From positions 1 through 45,112 of the forward strand of contig NZ_JAQGLA010000065.1 in the NCBI RefSeq assembly GCF_027853915.1: a stretch of 45,112 nucleotides of DNA, given 5' to 3'. The translations under genes and the position numbers were made by a program. This document shows positions 8,509-16,582 of the stretch, piece by piece (the first letter of the stretch is position 1; each line of letters opens with the position of its first letter). The notes below the pieces were generated by a model. That model was given only the letters and a program-made list of their open reading frames with translations, had not been told where the DNA came from and did not search any database. Source of the DNA: Saccharopolyspora oryzae. Lineage in GTDB: Bacteria; Actinomycetota; Actinomycetes; Mycobacteriales; Pseudonocardiaceae.

Positions 8509-9903
8509 GTGTCCGAACTCGCCTCACATTCCGCCGCCGATGCCGCGCTCGACGCGACCGTCCAGACCGATCCCGCCTCGCTGCGCCGAAGCGTGGCGGC
8601 CGGTGCGATCGGCGTCTTCGTCCACTGGTTCGACTGGGCTGTCTACGCCTACCTCGCCACCACCATCGCGGCGGTGTTCTTCCCGGCCGAGAACCAGGTC
8701 GCCGGCGTGCTGTCGGTGTTCGCCGTGTTCGCGGTGTCCTTCGGCATCCGCCCGCTCGGCGCGTTGGTGTTCGGGCCGCTCGGCGACCGCATCGGCCGCC
8801 GGCGAACGCTGTCGATCGTGATCATCGTGATGTCGATCTCGACGCTCGCGATCGGTCTGCTACCGGGATACGCGACGCTCGGGATCGCTGCACCGATCCT
8901 GCTCGTCGCGATCCGGCTGGTGCAGGGCTTCGCGGCCGGCGGCGAGTTCGGCAGTGCCGCGAGCTTCCTGGCCGAGCACGCTCCCCGCGCCCGGCGAGGC
9001 TTCGGTGTCAGCTGGCTCGAGGTCGGGTCGCTGCTCGGCTTCCTGGCCGGGTCGTTCGCCTTCTACCTGCTGTCGGTCTCGCTGATGCCCGAGCAGGTCA
9101 CCGCGTGGGGCTGGCGGATTCCGTTCCTGGTTGCGGCGCCGATGGGTGTGATCGGCTACGTCATCCGGACGAAGATCGAGGACACGCCGGAGTACCGGGT
9201 GCTGGAGGCGACCGGCTCGGTGTCGCGCAGCCCGATCTCCGAGCTCTTCCGCACCAATGTGCGGCAGCTGTTCCAGGCCGCCGGGATCATGACGATGATG
9301 CACGTGCTCTTCTACGCGGTGCTCACCTACCTGGTGAACTACCAGACGGACCACCTGGGTCACTCCGCCGAAAGTGCCGCGCTCCTCTCGACCTTCGTCT
9401 CGCTGCTCGGGCTCGTCCTGGTGCCCGTGTTCGGCCGGCTGTCGGACCGAATCGGTCGCAAGCCCGTCCTGGTCGGCGCCGCCGTTGCCCTGCTGGTCTC
9501 GGCCACGCCCGCTTACCTGCTGATGCAGACGGGGATGGTCGGCACCGTCGTCGCGGCACTCGGGCTGTCGGTGATCCTCTCGGCGATCCTGGGCACCCAC
9601 GCCGTGTGGGCCGCGGAGATCTTCCCGACCCGGACCCGCCAGGGTGGGCTGTCGATCGCCTACAACATCACCGCCGCGCTTTTCGCCGGCACGGTGCCGT
9701 TCTTCATGACTGTCCTCATCACCGCCACCGGGAGCCTGCTGGTCCCCGGCCCCTACCTGATGGTGGCCGCAGCGATCGGGCTCGTCGCCGCGCTGAGCAT
9801 GCGCGAAACCGCGGGGACCAGCTTGCTGCAGGAGCAGGACCTCGGGGCCGGGGCGGGGGTCCCGCGGACCTCCGGATCGGTTGCGGGCAAGGGGAATTCC
9901 TGA
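8509..9903 (+). CDS. MFS transporter, metabolite:H+ symporter (MHS) type
   Basis: A 464-residue, 12-helix major facilitator of the MHS group (shikimate/alpha-ketoglutarate permease-like). It shows the early HWFDWAVYAYLATT, the loop 2-3 motif GPLGDRIGRRR, the VQGFAAGGEFGSAASF motif typical of MHS members, and the second-half copy GRLSDRIGRKP. These proteins import organic acids and related compounds with protons. The start is GTG at 8509 with a perfect AGGAGG at 8499-8504. It sits between the LysR regulator and the monooxygenase operon and is flanked by the two shared LysR-type boxes, so it probably imports the substrate of that operon. Confidence 0.9.
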   Translation: MSELASHSAADAALDATVQTDPASLRRSVAAGAIGVFVHWFDWAVYAYLATTIAAVFFPAENQVAGVLSVFAVFAVSFGIRPLGALVFGPLGDRIGRRRTLSIVIIVMSISTLAIGLLPGYATLGIAAPILLVAIRLVQGFAAGGEFGSAASFLAEHAPRARRGFGVSWLEVGSLLGFLAGSFAFYLLSVSLMPEQVTAWGWRIPFLVAAPMGVIGYVIRTKIEDTPEYRVLEATGSVSRSPISELFRTNVRQLFQAAGIMTMMHVLFYAVLTYLVNYQTDHLGHSAESAALLSTFVSLLGLVLVPVFGRLSDRIGRKPVLVGAAVALLVSATPAYLLMQTGMVGTVVAALGLSVILSAILGTHAVWAAEIFPTRTRQGGLSIAYNITAALFAGTVPFFMTVLITATGSLLVPGPYLMVAAAIGLVAALSMRETAGTSLLQEQDLGAGAGVPRTSGSVAGKGNS

Positions 9904-9949
9904 CAGCTGCGGGCCCGTCCGCACGCGATCGGGCGGCCCCGCGCAATCC

Positions 9950-9974
9950 ATTGCATCAACAGAGCCGATGCAAT
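9950..9974. promoter_or_regulatory. Putative LysR box ATTGCATC-N9-GATGCAAT before the monooxygenase operon
   Basis: A perfect 8-base inverted repeat (9950-9957 and 9967-9974) with a 9-base spacer. The inner twelve bases of the arms, TGCATC/GATGCA, and the spacer length are identical to the element at 8349-8369, while the spacer sequences differ. That is the pattern of a protein-binding site. It is ~120 bases upstream of the monooxygenase start, a usual distance for LysR activation. The surrounding AT content (AAAACATATG at 9981-9990) suggests that the promoter follows. Confidence 0.7.
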
Positions 9975-10092
9975 GATTCGAAAACATATGCTGGTCTGTT
10001 GCAATGAGTTCGCTCAGACTCGGATCATCGGCGGCCCCGTTGACCGGTCCGGGTGGTCGTAGAACGTCGAGACCAGCGAACGGAGGAAAGAC

Positions 10093-11409
10093 ATGTCGCA
10101 GTGCGAGACCGAGGTCCTCGTGGTCGGCGGAGGACAGGCCGGGGTGGCCATGAGCGAACACCTCAGCGCACGCGGGATCCCGCACTTGGTGCTGGAGCGC
10201 GATCGCATCGCCGAGCGCTGGCGCACCGGCCGTTGGGACTCCCTGGTGGCCAACGGCCCGGCCTGGCACGACCGCTTCCCGGGACTGCGGTTCGACGACG
10301 TCGATCCCGACGGTTTCGCTTCGAAGGACCAGGTCGCGGACTACCTCGTCGCGTACGCGGAGAAGATCGACGCGCCGATCCGCTGCGGCGTGGAAGTCCG
10401 GCACGTGCGAAAGAACTTCGGGCGCCCGGGTTTTCGCGTCGAGACCTCGGACGGCGTGATCGACGCCCGCTACGTGGTGGCGGCGACCGGCCCGTTCCAG
10501 ACCCCGGTCATCCCGCCCGTCGTTCCCGAGGACGCGGGGGTGACCCAGCTGCACTCCAGCTCCTACCGCAACCCGCAGCAGCTGCCCGAAGGCGGTGTCC
10601 TCGTGGTCGGAGCGGGGTCATCGGGCGTCCAGATCGCCGACGAGCTGCAGCGCTCCGGCAAGGAGGTCCACCTGTCGGTCGGTCCGCACGACCGGCCGCC
10701 GCGGAGCTACCGGGGCCGCGACTTCTGCTGGTGGCTCGGAGTCCTCAACAAGTGGGACGCGGCAGCTCCGCCTCGCGGGGCGGAGCACGTCACGATCGCG
10801 GTCAGCGGGGCCCGGGGTGGCCGGACCGTCGACTTCCGCGCCCTCGCGGCCGACGGCATCACCCTCCTCGGCATGACCCGTGCTTTCGCCGACGGCCGGA
10901 TGCACTTCGCGGACGACCTGCGCCAGAACATCGCGAACGGCGACGCCAACTACCTGAAGATGCTCGACGAGGCCGATGCCTACATCGAGCGCAACGGGCT
11001 CGACCTGCCCGAGGAACCGCAGGCCCGCGCGTTCGGGCCGGATCCGGATTGCGTGACCGACCCGATCTCCGAGCTGGACCTCGCAGAAGCCGGCATCACC
11101 TCGATCGTCTGGGCGACCGGATTCCGGTCCGACTACAGCTGGTTGGAGGTCGACGCCTTCGACGACGACGGCAAACCGCAACACACCCGCGGCGTGTCCG
11201 CCGAGCCCGGGGTCTACTTCCTCGGGCTGCCGTGGCTGTCGCGGCGCGGGTCGAGCTTCCTCTGGGGTGTCTGGCACGACGCCGCGTACGTGGCCGAGCA
11301 CATCGAGATCCAGCGCGGTTACCTCGCCTACGCCGGATCTCCCGGCACCGACTCGTCCCGGCTGGACTGGGCCCTCGAACCGACCGCCAACACGACCGGA
11401 GCAGCCTGA
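10093..11409 (+). CDS. Flavin-containing monooxygenase (CzcO-like NAD(P)/FAD protein)
   Basis: A 438-residue protein with two dinucleotide-binding motifs: FAD site VVGGGQAGVAMSEHL (10-24) and NAD(P)H site VVGAGSSGVQIADEL (171-185). ATGPF (131-135) and SIVWATGFRSDY near the C-terminus are the linking ATG motifs of this group. It belongs with CzcO-like/YUC-like flavin monooxygenases, which N- or S-oxygenate or perform Baeyer-Villiger-type oxidation. The start is ATG at 10093 with GGAGG at 10082-10086. The stop overlaps the RidA start (TGATG), so it is first in a translationally coupled operon with RidA, DUF1028 and an M20 hydrolase. A role in oxidising an amine or N-heterocycle is inferred. Confidence 0.85.
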   Translation: MSQCETEVLVVGGGQAGVAMSEHLSARGIPHLVLERDRIAERWRTGRWDSLVANGPAWHDRFPGLRFDDVDPDGFASKDQVADYLVAYAEKIDAPIRCGVEVRHVRKNFGRPGFRVETSDGVIDARYVVAATGPFQTPVIPPVVPEDAGVTQLHSSSYRNPQQLPEGGVLVVGAGSSGVQIADELQRSGKEVHLSVGPHDRPPRSYRGRDFCWWLGVLNKWDAAAPPRGAEHVTIAVSGARGGRTVDFRALAADGITLLGMTRAFADGRMHFADDLRQNIANGDANYLKMLDEADAYIERNGLDLPEEPQARAFGPDPDCVTDPISELDLAEAGITSIVWATGFRSDYSWLEVDAFDDDGKPQHTRGVSAEPGVYFLGLPWLSRRGSSFLWGVWHDAAYVAEHIEIQRGYLAYAGSPGTDSSRLDWALEPTANTTGAA

Positions 11410-11831
11410 TGCCGACCCACACCCGCATCCGCCCGTTCAACACCCGCGACACCTATCCCGAGCAGAACCTCGACAACGACCTGTGCCAGGCAGTCGTGGC
11501 CGGCAACACCGTCTACGTCCGCGGCCAGATCGGGCAGGACCTCGACACCAGCGAGTCGGTCGGGATCGGTGACGTCGGGGCCCAGGCCGAGCAGGCGATG
11601 GCGAACATCGACATGCTGCTCCGGGAGGCGGGCAGCCGGATGGAGCACCTGGTCAAGCTGACCATCTACCTGATCGACCCGCGTTACCGCGAGACCGTCT
11701 ACCGGACCGTCGGCCGCTGGACCAAGGGCGTCCACCCGATCTCCACCGGTGTCGTGGTCTCCGCGCTGGCACGCCCCGAGTGGCTGTGCGAGATCGATGC
11801 CATCGCCGTGATCCCGGAGGACGACCGATGA
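11409..11831 (+). CDS. RidA/YjgF family protein (enamine/imine deaminase-like)
   Basis: A 140-residue RidA-fold protein, slightly longer than the E. coli type (128). It has NTVYVRGQIGQDLD near the start, AQAEQAMANIDMLLREAGSR in the middle, and ALARPEWLCEIDAIAVIP at the end, where the Arg corresponds to the RidA residue that holds the substrate carboxylate. RidA proteins hydrolyse reactive enamines/imines; some relatives (RutC, aminomuconate deaminase) serve catabolic pathways. The ATG overlaps the monooxygenase stop by one base, and its own stop overlaps the next ATG (ATGA). This suggests that it works on the product of the monooxygenase. Confidence 0.9.
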   Translation: MPTHTRIRPFNTRDTYPEQNLDNDLCQAVVAGNTVYVRGQIGQDLDTSESVGIGDVGAQAEQAMANIDMLLREAGSRMEHLVKLTIYLIDPRYRETVYRTVGRWTKGVHPISTGVVVSALARPEWLCEIDAIAVIPEDDR

Positions 11832-12493
11832 CCTTCTCCATCTCAGCCAGGCAGGACGGCCGCTTCGGGATGGCGGTGAGCTCCTCCAGCCCCGCGGTGG
11901 CCGCGCGCTGCTCGCACCTGAGGCCGGGCGTCGGCGCCGCCGCCTCGCAGAACGTGACCGATCCTCGCCTGGGCGGGCGCATCCTCGACCGCTTGGCCGT
12001 CCACGGCGATGCCCAGCTCGCGTTGCGGGAAGTCGGCGAGGGCGCGACCGATCTGGACTACCGCCAGCTGACCGCGGTCGGGCCGGCCGGGCCGACCGCC
12101 TGGTTCAGCGGTGCGCAGACCCTCGGCACCCACGGCGCCGCCGTCGGCCCGAACTCGGTTGCCGCGGGAAACCTGCTCAGCGGCAGCGGGATTCCGACGG
12201 CCATGGTCGATGCCTTCGAGTCCGCGACGGGCGAGCTCGAAGAGCGGCTGCTCGCCGCGTTGCAGGCGGCGGTCGCGGCGGGCGGAGAGGCAGGGCCGGT
12301 GCACTCGGCGGGCCTTGCCGTCGTCGCCGACGTGGAGTGGCCGGTGACGGATCTGCGGGTCGACTGGTCAGAGGCGCCGATCGACGACTTGGCCGGAGCA
12401 CTGGAGATCTGGCTGCCGCAGCGCGACGACTACGTCCGCCGCGGTCTGAATCCCGCGACCGCGCCGTCGTACGGCGTCCCCGGCGACCAGTAG
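11828..12493 (+). CDS. DUF1028 domain protein (Ntn-hydrolase-like)
   Basis: A 221-residue protein of the DUF1028 family. It shows MTFSISARQDGRFGMAVSSS at the start, RPGVGAAASQNVTDPRLGGR, and GPNSVAAGNLLSG, all landmarks of the family, which has an Ntn-hydrolase-like fold and no settled reaction. The start ATG at 11828 overlaps the RidA stop. An upstream in-frame start at 11780 would lie inside RidA and is unlikely. DUF1028 genes are often found with RidA and amidohydrolases, as here, so hydrolysis of a C-N bond is a fair guess but not shown. Confidence 0.85.
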   Translation: MTFSISARQDGRFGMAVSSSSPAVAARCSHLRPGVGAAASQNVTDPRLGGRILDRLAVHGDAQLALREVGEGATDLDYRQLTAVGPAGPTAWFSGAQTLGTHGAAVGPNSVAAGNLLSGSGIPTAMVDAFESATGELEERLLAALQAAVAAGGEAGPVHSAGLAVVADVEWPVTDLRVDWSEAPIDDLAGALEIWLPQRDDYVRRGLNPATAPSYGVPGDQ

Positions 12494-12503
12494 GAGGAAC
12501 CCC

Positions 12504-13652
12504 ATGCCGAGCACGGTGACCCGTGAGAAGGCCGCGATCCGCACCGCCGTGGATCGAGTGGCCGACGACCTGGTCGAGCTGTCGAGGAGGCTGCACGCCC
12601 GGCCCGAGACCGCTTGGGAGGAGCGCCACGCCGCCGCGACGGTCCCGGAGCTCCTCGATCGCCGCGGGTTCACCGTGACCGCGGACTACTTGGGGCTGGA
12701 GACCGCGTTCCTCGCCAGCTACGGCACGGGGCCGCTGCGGATCGCGTTGTGCGCCGAGTACGACGCGCTGCCCGGACTGGGGCACGCCTGCGGGCACAAC
12801 CTGATCGCCGCCTCCTCGGTGGGTGCCGCGCTCGGCTTGGCCGAGGTCGCCGACGACCTCGGGCTGACCGTCGAGGTGTACGGCACCCCGGCCGAGGAGG
12901 GCGGCGGCGGCAAGATCGAGATGCTGGAGCGGGGCGCGTTCCACGACGTCGACCTGGCGATGATGGTCCACCCGGGCCCGGTCGACGTCGCAGAGGCGAG
13001 GCCGTTCGCGGTCAGCCATTCCCGGATCTCCTACCGCGGCCGGTCCGCGCACGCGGCGGCCTATCCCGAGGACGGGGTGAACGCCGCCGACGCGTTCACC
13101 GTCGCCCAGGTCGCCATCGGCCTGCTCCGCCAGCAGCTCCCGTCGAGCTCGCGGGTGCACGGGATCGTCACCTCGGCGGGCTCGGCACCCAACGCGATCC
13201 CCGAAACCTCCTCGGGGCGGTGGTACGTGCGCGCGGAAACCCTGGCCGAGCTGGCCGAGATCGAGCCGAAGGTGATGCGCTGCTTCGAAGCGGGCGCCCT
13301 GGCGACCGGCACCACGCTGGAGATCGAGGCGGAGAGCAAGCCCTACGCCGAGTTCCGCACCGACGAGCGCGCGCTCGCGGCATACCGGGCCAACGCCCTG
13401 CACCTGGGCCGGGAGTTCGCCCCGGACGGGCTGGCGGGCCGGATGAACCGGGCGTCGACGGACATGGGCAACGTGTCGCAGGTCGTGCCGGCCATCCACC
13501 CCTACATCGGGATCGGCTCGCTGCCGGCCACCAACCACCAGCACGAGTTCGCCGCGCACTGCGTCGGTCCGCAGGCCGAACGAGCCCTGCTCGACGGAGC
13601 GGTCGCGCTGGCCTGGACCGGTGCGGACCGGGCCCGCAGCACGGTCGCCTGA
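12504..13652 (+). CDS. M20-family amidohydrolase (AbgB/M20D-like)
   Basis: A 382-residue metallohydrolase. Metal and catalytic residues are visible: Asp87 in CAEYDALPGLGH, Cys96 and His98 in HACGHNL, the Glu pair 131-132 in GTPAEEGGGGK, and His156 in MMVHPGP. The lid/dimerisation domain begins near SYRGRSAHAAAYPEDGVNAA. The closest named types are p-aminobenzoyl-glutamate hydrolase and M20D aminoacylases, which cleave N-acyl bonds. The start ATG at 12504 has TAGGAGGAA at 12491-12499, overlapping the DUF1028 stop. It is probably the last gene of the monooxygenase-RidA-DUF1028 operon. The natural amide is unknown. Confidence 0.88.
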   Translation: MPSTVTREKAAIRTAVDRVADDLVELSRRLHARPETAWEERHAAATVPELLDRRGFTVTADYLGLETAFLASYGTGPLRIALCAEYDALPGLGHACGHNLIAASSVGAALGLAEVADDLGLTVEVYGTPAEEGGGGKIEMLERGAFHDVDLAMMVHPGPVDVAEARPFAVSHSRISYRGRSAHAAAYPEDGVNAADAFTVAQVAIGLLRQQLPSSSRVHGIVTSAGSAPNAIPETSSGRWYVRAETLAELAEIEPKVMRCFEAGALATGTTLEIEAESKPYAEFRTDERALAAYRANALHLGREFAPDGLAGRMNRASTDMGNVSQVVPAIHPYIGIGSLPATNHQHEFAAHCVGPQAERALLDGAVALAWTGADRARSTVA

Positions 13653-13724
13653 CCGGGATCGGCGACGATCGGCCGCTGTTCGGAGCGTCAACGTCTCTTG
13701 TGGACACAGATGGCCCGTTCCCGT

Positions 13725-13736
13725 CCAGTGCACTGG
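13725..13736. promoter_or_regulatory. 12-base palindrome upstream of the methyltransferase
   Basis: CCAGTGCACTGG is a perfect palindrome 41 bases before the methyltransferase start, in the gap after the M20 hydrolase. It could be an operator or chance; no second copy was seen nearby. Confidence 0.3.
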
Positions 13737-13777
13737 GCAGTTGCGGGCCGGTGTCACCGGGATGTGAGGATCGGAGG

Positions 13778-14359
13778 ATGTCTCGAGGAACTGGACGTGA
13801 CATCGCTTCGAACGGACCCGCCGAGTGGGACGGCGACGACTACCAGCGGCGCTTCGACGCGCTCGCCGCCTCCGGGGCGGACGTGCACGGCGAAGCCGAT
13901 TTCGTCCGTTCCTTCGCCCCGTCGAACGTCCTCGACGCCGGCTGCGGAACGGGCCGCGTGGCCATCGAACTGGCCCGGCACGGCATCGAGGTGGTGGGCA
14001 CCGACCTCGACAGCTCGATGCTGACCACCGCCCGCCAGCGGGCCCCGCAGATCTCGTGGATCGAAGCCGATCTGGTCGAGCTCGACCTCGGCCGGACCTT
14101 CGACGTGGTCGTCATGGCCGGCAACGTCCCGCTGTTCACCCGCCCCGGCACCCAAGCGGCACTGGTGGCCAGCGTGGCCCGCCACGTGCGCCCCGGAGGT
14201 GTGCTCGTCGCCGGTTTCAGCCTCGACCGCGGCTACGGGACCACCGACTACGACGCCCACGCCGCAGCGGCCGGCCTGGTGCTGGCGGACCGGTTCGCCA
14301 CCTGGGACCGAGCTCCTTTCACCGACGGCGACTACGCGGTATCGGTCCACACCCGCTGA
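13778..14359 (+). CDS. Class I SAM-dependent methyltransferase
   Basis: A 193-residue protein with motif I VLDAGCGTGRVAIELARHG, then VVGTDLDSSML (acidic residue for the SAM ribose), the middle motif FDVVVMAGNVPLF and the late VRPGGVLVAGF. It is a compact class I (Methyltransf_11/25-like) enzyme without an added domain, so the acceptor is not predictable. The start is ATG at 13778. GAGGA at 13766-13770 gives a good spacing, and a second GGAGG directly abuts the ATG. It is separated from the M20 gene by 125 bases and is convergent with the permease that follows, so it is probably transcribed alone. Confidence 0.85.
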   Translation: MSRGTGRDIASNGPAEWDGDDYQRRFDALAASGADVHGEADFVRSFAPSNVLDAGCGTGRVAIELARHGIEVVGTDLDSSMLTTARQRAPQISWIEADLVELDLGRTFDVVVMAGNVPLFTRPGTQAALVASVARHVRPGGVLVAGFSLDRGYGTTDYDAHAAAAGLVLADRFATWDRAPFTDGDYAVSVHTR

Positions 14360-14381
14360 ACCCCGTCCGGCCCGGATCCGC

Positions 14382-15800
14382 TCAGGCGTCCTCGTCGATC
14401 GGGGCGGGCAGCGTCCAGCGCTCGTCGCGGCGGGGGTGGATGTAGCCGTAGTAGTAGACGTATCCGACGACGAGGATGCCGACCGCGATCGTCACCGGAA
14501 CCCAGTCGTTGAGCAGGTTTTCGCCGAGGACCACCACCATGGACGCCAGCAGCAGGAGCGGGGGCAGCGGCCAGGCGGGCATCCGGTAGGCCGCCCGGCT
14601 GGTCCGGCCGCGGATCCGGCCGACCAGCGCGGCCAGCCCGACCAGCACGTAGGTGATCACCAGGCTGGCTCCGGAACCGAGCAGCAGCACTTCGAACGGC
14701 AGCAGCCAGTAGGCCAGCGAGCCCAGCGCGGTCACCACCAGGGTCGCCGCGACGGGGGTGCGCAGCCGGGGGTGGATGCAGGTCAGCGGGCGGTTGACGG
14801 CATCGGGCCAGGAGCCGTCGCGGGCCGAGGAGTAGAGGCTGCGGCCGAGCTGCAGCATGATCGCGATCACCGCGTTGATCACCGCGATCGCGATGCCCAG
14901 GCTGACGATCGTGTTCACCACCGGTCCGCCGCGGGCGAGCAGGAAGTAGTTCATCGGCGAGTCGGCGCTGACCAGCTCCGACATGCTCGGCGTGCCCAGC
15001 AGCACGGCCACCAGCGGGACGAGTTCGGCGACCACGGTGATCGCCAGCGACCAGAGGATCGCCCGCCCGATCGTCCGCGTGGCCTGGCGGGTTTCCTCGG
15101 CGTAGTAGACGGCGGCGCCGTAGCCGTTGTAGGCGAAGATCGCGATCGCGGTGTAGGAGACCACCAATCCCGCGGACGCGGCGGTCAGCGTGCTGCCTGC
15201 GCCCGCTTGCTGGGCGGTCCACAGCACGGAGACCGGTTGGTCGACGCGCACGAAGCCGAGCACCGCCAGGACGACGAGCGCCAGCAGTTCCAGGGTCAGG
15301 AAGATGCCGGTGACCCAGGCGTTCGTGCGGATGCCCAGCACGGCGATGAACCCGGTGGCCACGATGACCACGAGACCCACCCACCGGCCTTCGAGGGCGG
15401 ACCACACCACGCCGAGGTAGTCGCCGGTCCCGCTCGCGATCACTCCGAGGATGAGGATGCCGGAGATGATGGTCAGCAGGTAGAGGGCGAACCCGGTGGA
15501 CTTGCCGACGGTCCGCGCGACGAACGCGTATTCGCCGCCGGTGATGGGAAATGCGCTGGACAGTTCGGCGTAGCACAGCGCCACCGAGATGCCGACGACG
15601 GCGGCGATGGCGAAGGCGATCGCGGAAGCGCCGCCGACTCCCCGGATCACCGACGGAATGATGATGAAAACGCTCGACGCGGGCGTCACCGCGGAGAGCG
15701 TGATGAGGATGTTCTCCCGGAAGGTCAGCGAGCGGGAGAGAGATTGCTGGTAGGTGGCTGCTCGGGGGGTTTCGGTCCGTGGTGTGACTTCTCCGGTCAT
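14382..15800 (-). CDS. APC-family amino-acid/amine permease
   Basis: A 472-residue, 12-helix transporter of the amino acid-polyamine-organocation superfamily. Helix 1 has the unwound-helix region TLSAVTPASSVFIIIPSVIRG; AELSSAFPITGGEYAFV is the conserved helix 2 segment; helix 6 has YTAIAIFAYNGYGAAVYYAEE, followed by TRQATRTIGRAI. The start ATG at 15800 has GAGGTGA seven to ten bases upstream. It is divergent from a TetR regulator and a P1-family aminopeptidase, with paired TetR-type half-sites between. Uptake of an amino acid, small peptide or amine that the peptidase product relates to is likely, as inference. Confidence 0.88.
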   Translation of the reverse strand: MTGEVTPRTETPRAATYQQSLSRSLTFRENILITLSAVTPASSVFIIIPSVIRGVGGASAIAFAIAAVVGISVALCYAELSSAFPITGGEYAFVARTVGKSTGFALYLLTIISGILILGVIASGTGDYLGVVWSALEGRWVGLVVIVATGFIAVLGIRTNAWVTGIFLTLELLALVVLAVLGFVRVDQPVSVLWTAQQAGAGSTLTAASAGLVVSYTAIAIFAYNGYGAAVYYAEETRQATRTIGRAILWSLAITVVAELVPLVAVLLGTPSMSELVSADSPMNYFLLARGGPVVNTIVSLGIAIAVINAVIAIMLQLGRSLYSSARDGSWPDAVNRPLTCIHPRLRTPVAATLVVTALGSLAYWLLPFEVLLLGSGASLVITYVLVGLAALVGRIRGRTSRAAYRMPAWPLPPLLLLASMVVVLGENLLNDWVPVTIAVGILVVGYVYYYGYIHPRRDERWTLPAPIDEDA

Positions 15801-15838
15801 CGGTCACCTCGACCTTCCGCACCAGTTATTTGGCGCAA

Positions 15839-15893
15839 GAGTCAAAGATGGGCGAGCCGATGTCAATAGCTGGGGAACCAACATGTTTGACTC
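15839..15893. promoter_or_regulatory. Inverted GAGTCAAA / TTTGACTC pair in the permease-TetR divergent promoter
   Basis: GAGTCAAA (15839-15846) and its exact reverse complement TTTGACTC (15886-15893) flank 39 bases in the intergenic region between the divergent permease and TetR genes. The element lies 39 bases from the permease start and 30 from the TetR start. TetR proteins usually control such divergent promoters. The long spacing is unlike one TetR site, so this may be two sites, one per promoter. Confidence 0.45.
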
Positions 15894-15922
15894 GACTGTC
15901 GTGAGTGCCAGATAATTCGAGG

Positions 15923-16582
15923 ATGGCACGTCCCAGTCGTAAACCGGTGCGGCGCGAGCATCTGGTCGCCGCGGCCACCCGGGCCGTCGGCCGTCAGGGC
16001 CTGGCCACGTTGCGGGTGGCCGATGTGGCCGAGCAGGCCGGCGTGGTCCGCGGTTCGGTCCACTACTACTACCCCGACCTGTCCGAGCTGCTGCGGGAGG
16101 TGTTCCGGCAGGCGGTGGAGCGGTTCTGCACCGACCGCGCGGCATTGATATCCACAATGGACGACGCGCGGGACAAGCTGGTCGCGGCGGCGCGGGCGGG
16201 CATCCCGTGGCGGGCCGACGACGAACTGGTCAACGTGCTCTACGAGTTCACGACCGCGGTCCGCCAGGACTCGGTGTACTCGGTGATCGTGGAGAGCCTG
16301 TTCGGCCGGCAGGTCACCATGTACGACGCCATCCTCGAGATAGGCCGGGCCCAGGGGCATTTCGACTTGACGGCGCCGGTCGCCGACATCGCGGCGAACC
16401 TGGTGTGCTTGGAGAACGGGTACGGCCTGGAGATCCTGGCCGGCAACGCGGTGATGCCCCCGCAGCGCGCGTTCGAGCTGATCCTGTCCTACGCGCGCGG
16501 CGCCACGGGCTGCGCTGAGCTGACCGCTGATCCGGATGACGCTGAGGTGACCCGCCTCCGGCCACGAGGAGATACCCGATGA
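15923..16582 (+). CDS. TetR-family transcriptional regulator
   Basis: A 219-residue TetR regulator from ATG 15923. A GTG at 15905 would add six residues, and the start is not decided by a well-spaced ribosome site. The HTH is LRVADVAEQAGVVRGSVHYYYPDLSELL (split: recognition part VVRGSVHYYY, 41-50). The C-terminal ligand domain contains QDSVYSVIVESLFGRQVTMY and resembles BetI/AcrR-type members. Its stop overlaps the ATG of the P1 peptidase (ATGA), so the two are one transcript, divergent from the APC permease. It probably represses both arms and responds to the transported compound. Confidence 0.88.
   Translation: MARPSRKPVRREHLVAAATRAVGRQGLATLRVADVAEQAGVVRGSVHYYYPDLSELLREVFRQAVERFCTDRAALISTMDDARDKLVAAARAGIPWRADDELVNVLYEFTTAVRQDSVYSVIVESLFGRQVTMYDAILEIGRAQGHFDLTAPVADIAANLVCLENGYGLEILAGNAVMPPQRAFELILSYARGATGCAELTADPDDAEVTRLRPRGDTR

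Noticed and set aside
8860..10554. Very long leftward open frame (564 codons) across transporter and monooxygenase
   Set aside because: It spans two genes and the LysR-box promoter in antisense; composition is Gly/Arg/Asp/His-rich and unlike a protein.
14199..15869. Rightward open frame (556 codons) opposite the APC permease
   Set aside because: Asp/Gln/Arg/His-rich antisense of membrane helices; the permease on the other strand has clear motifs and a ribosome site.
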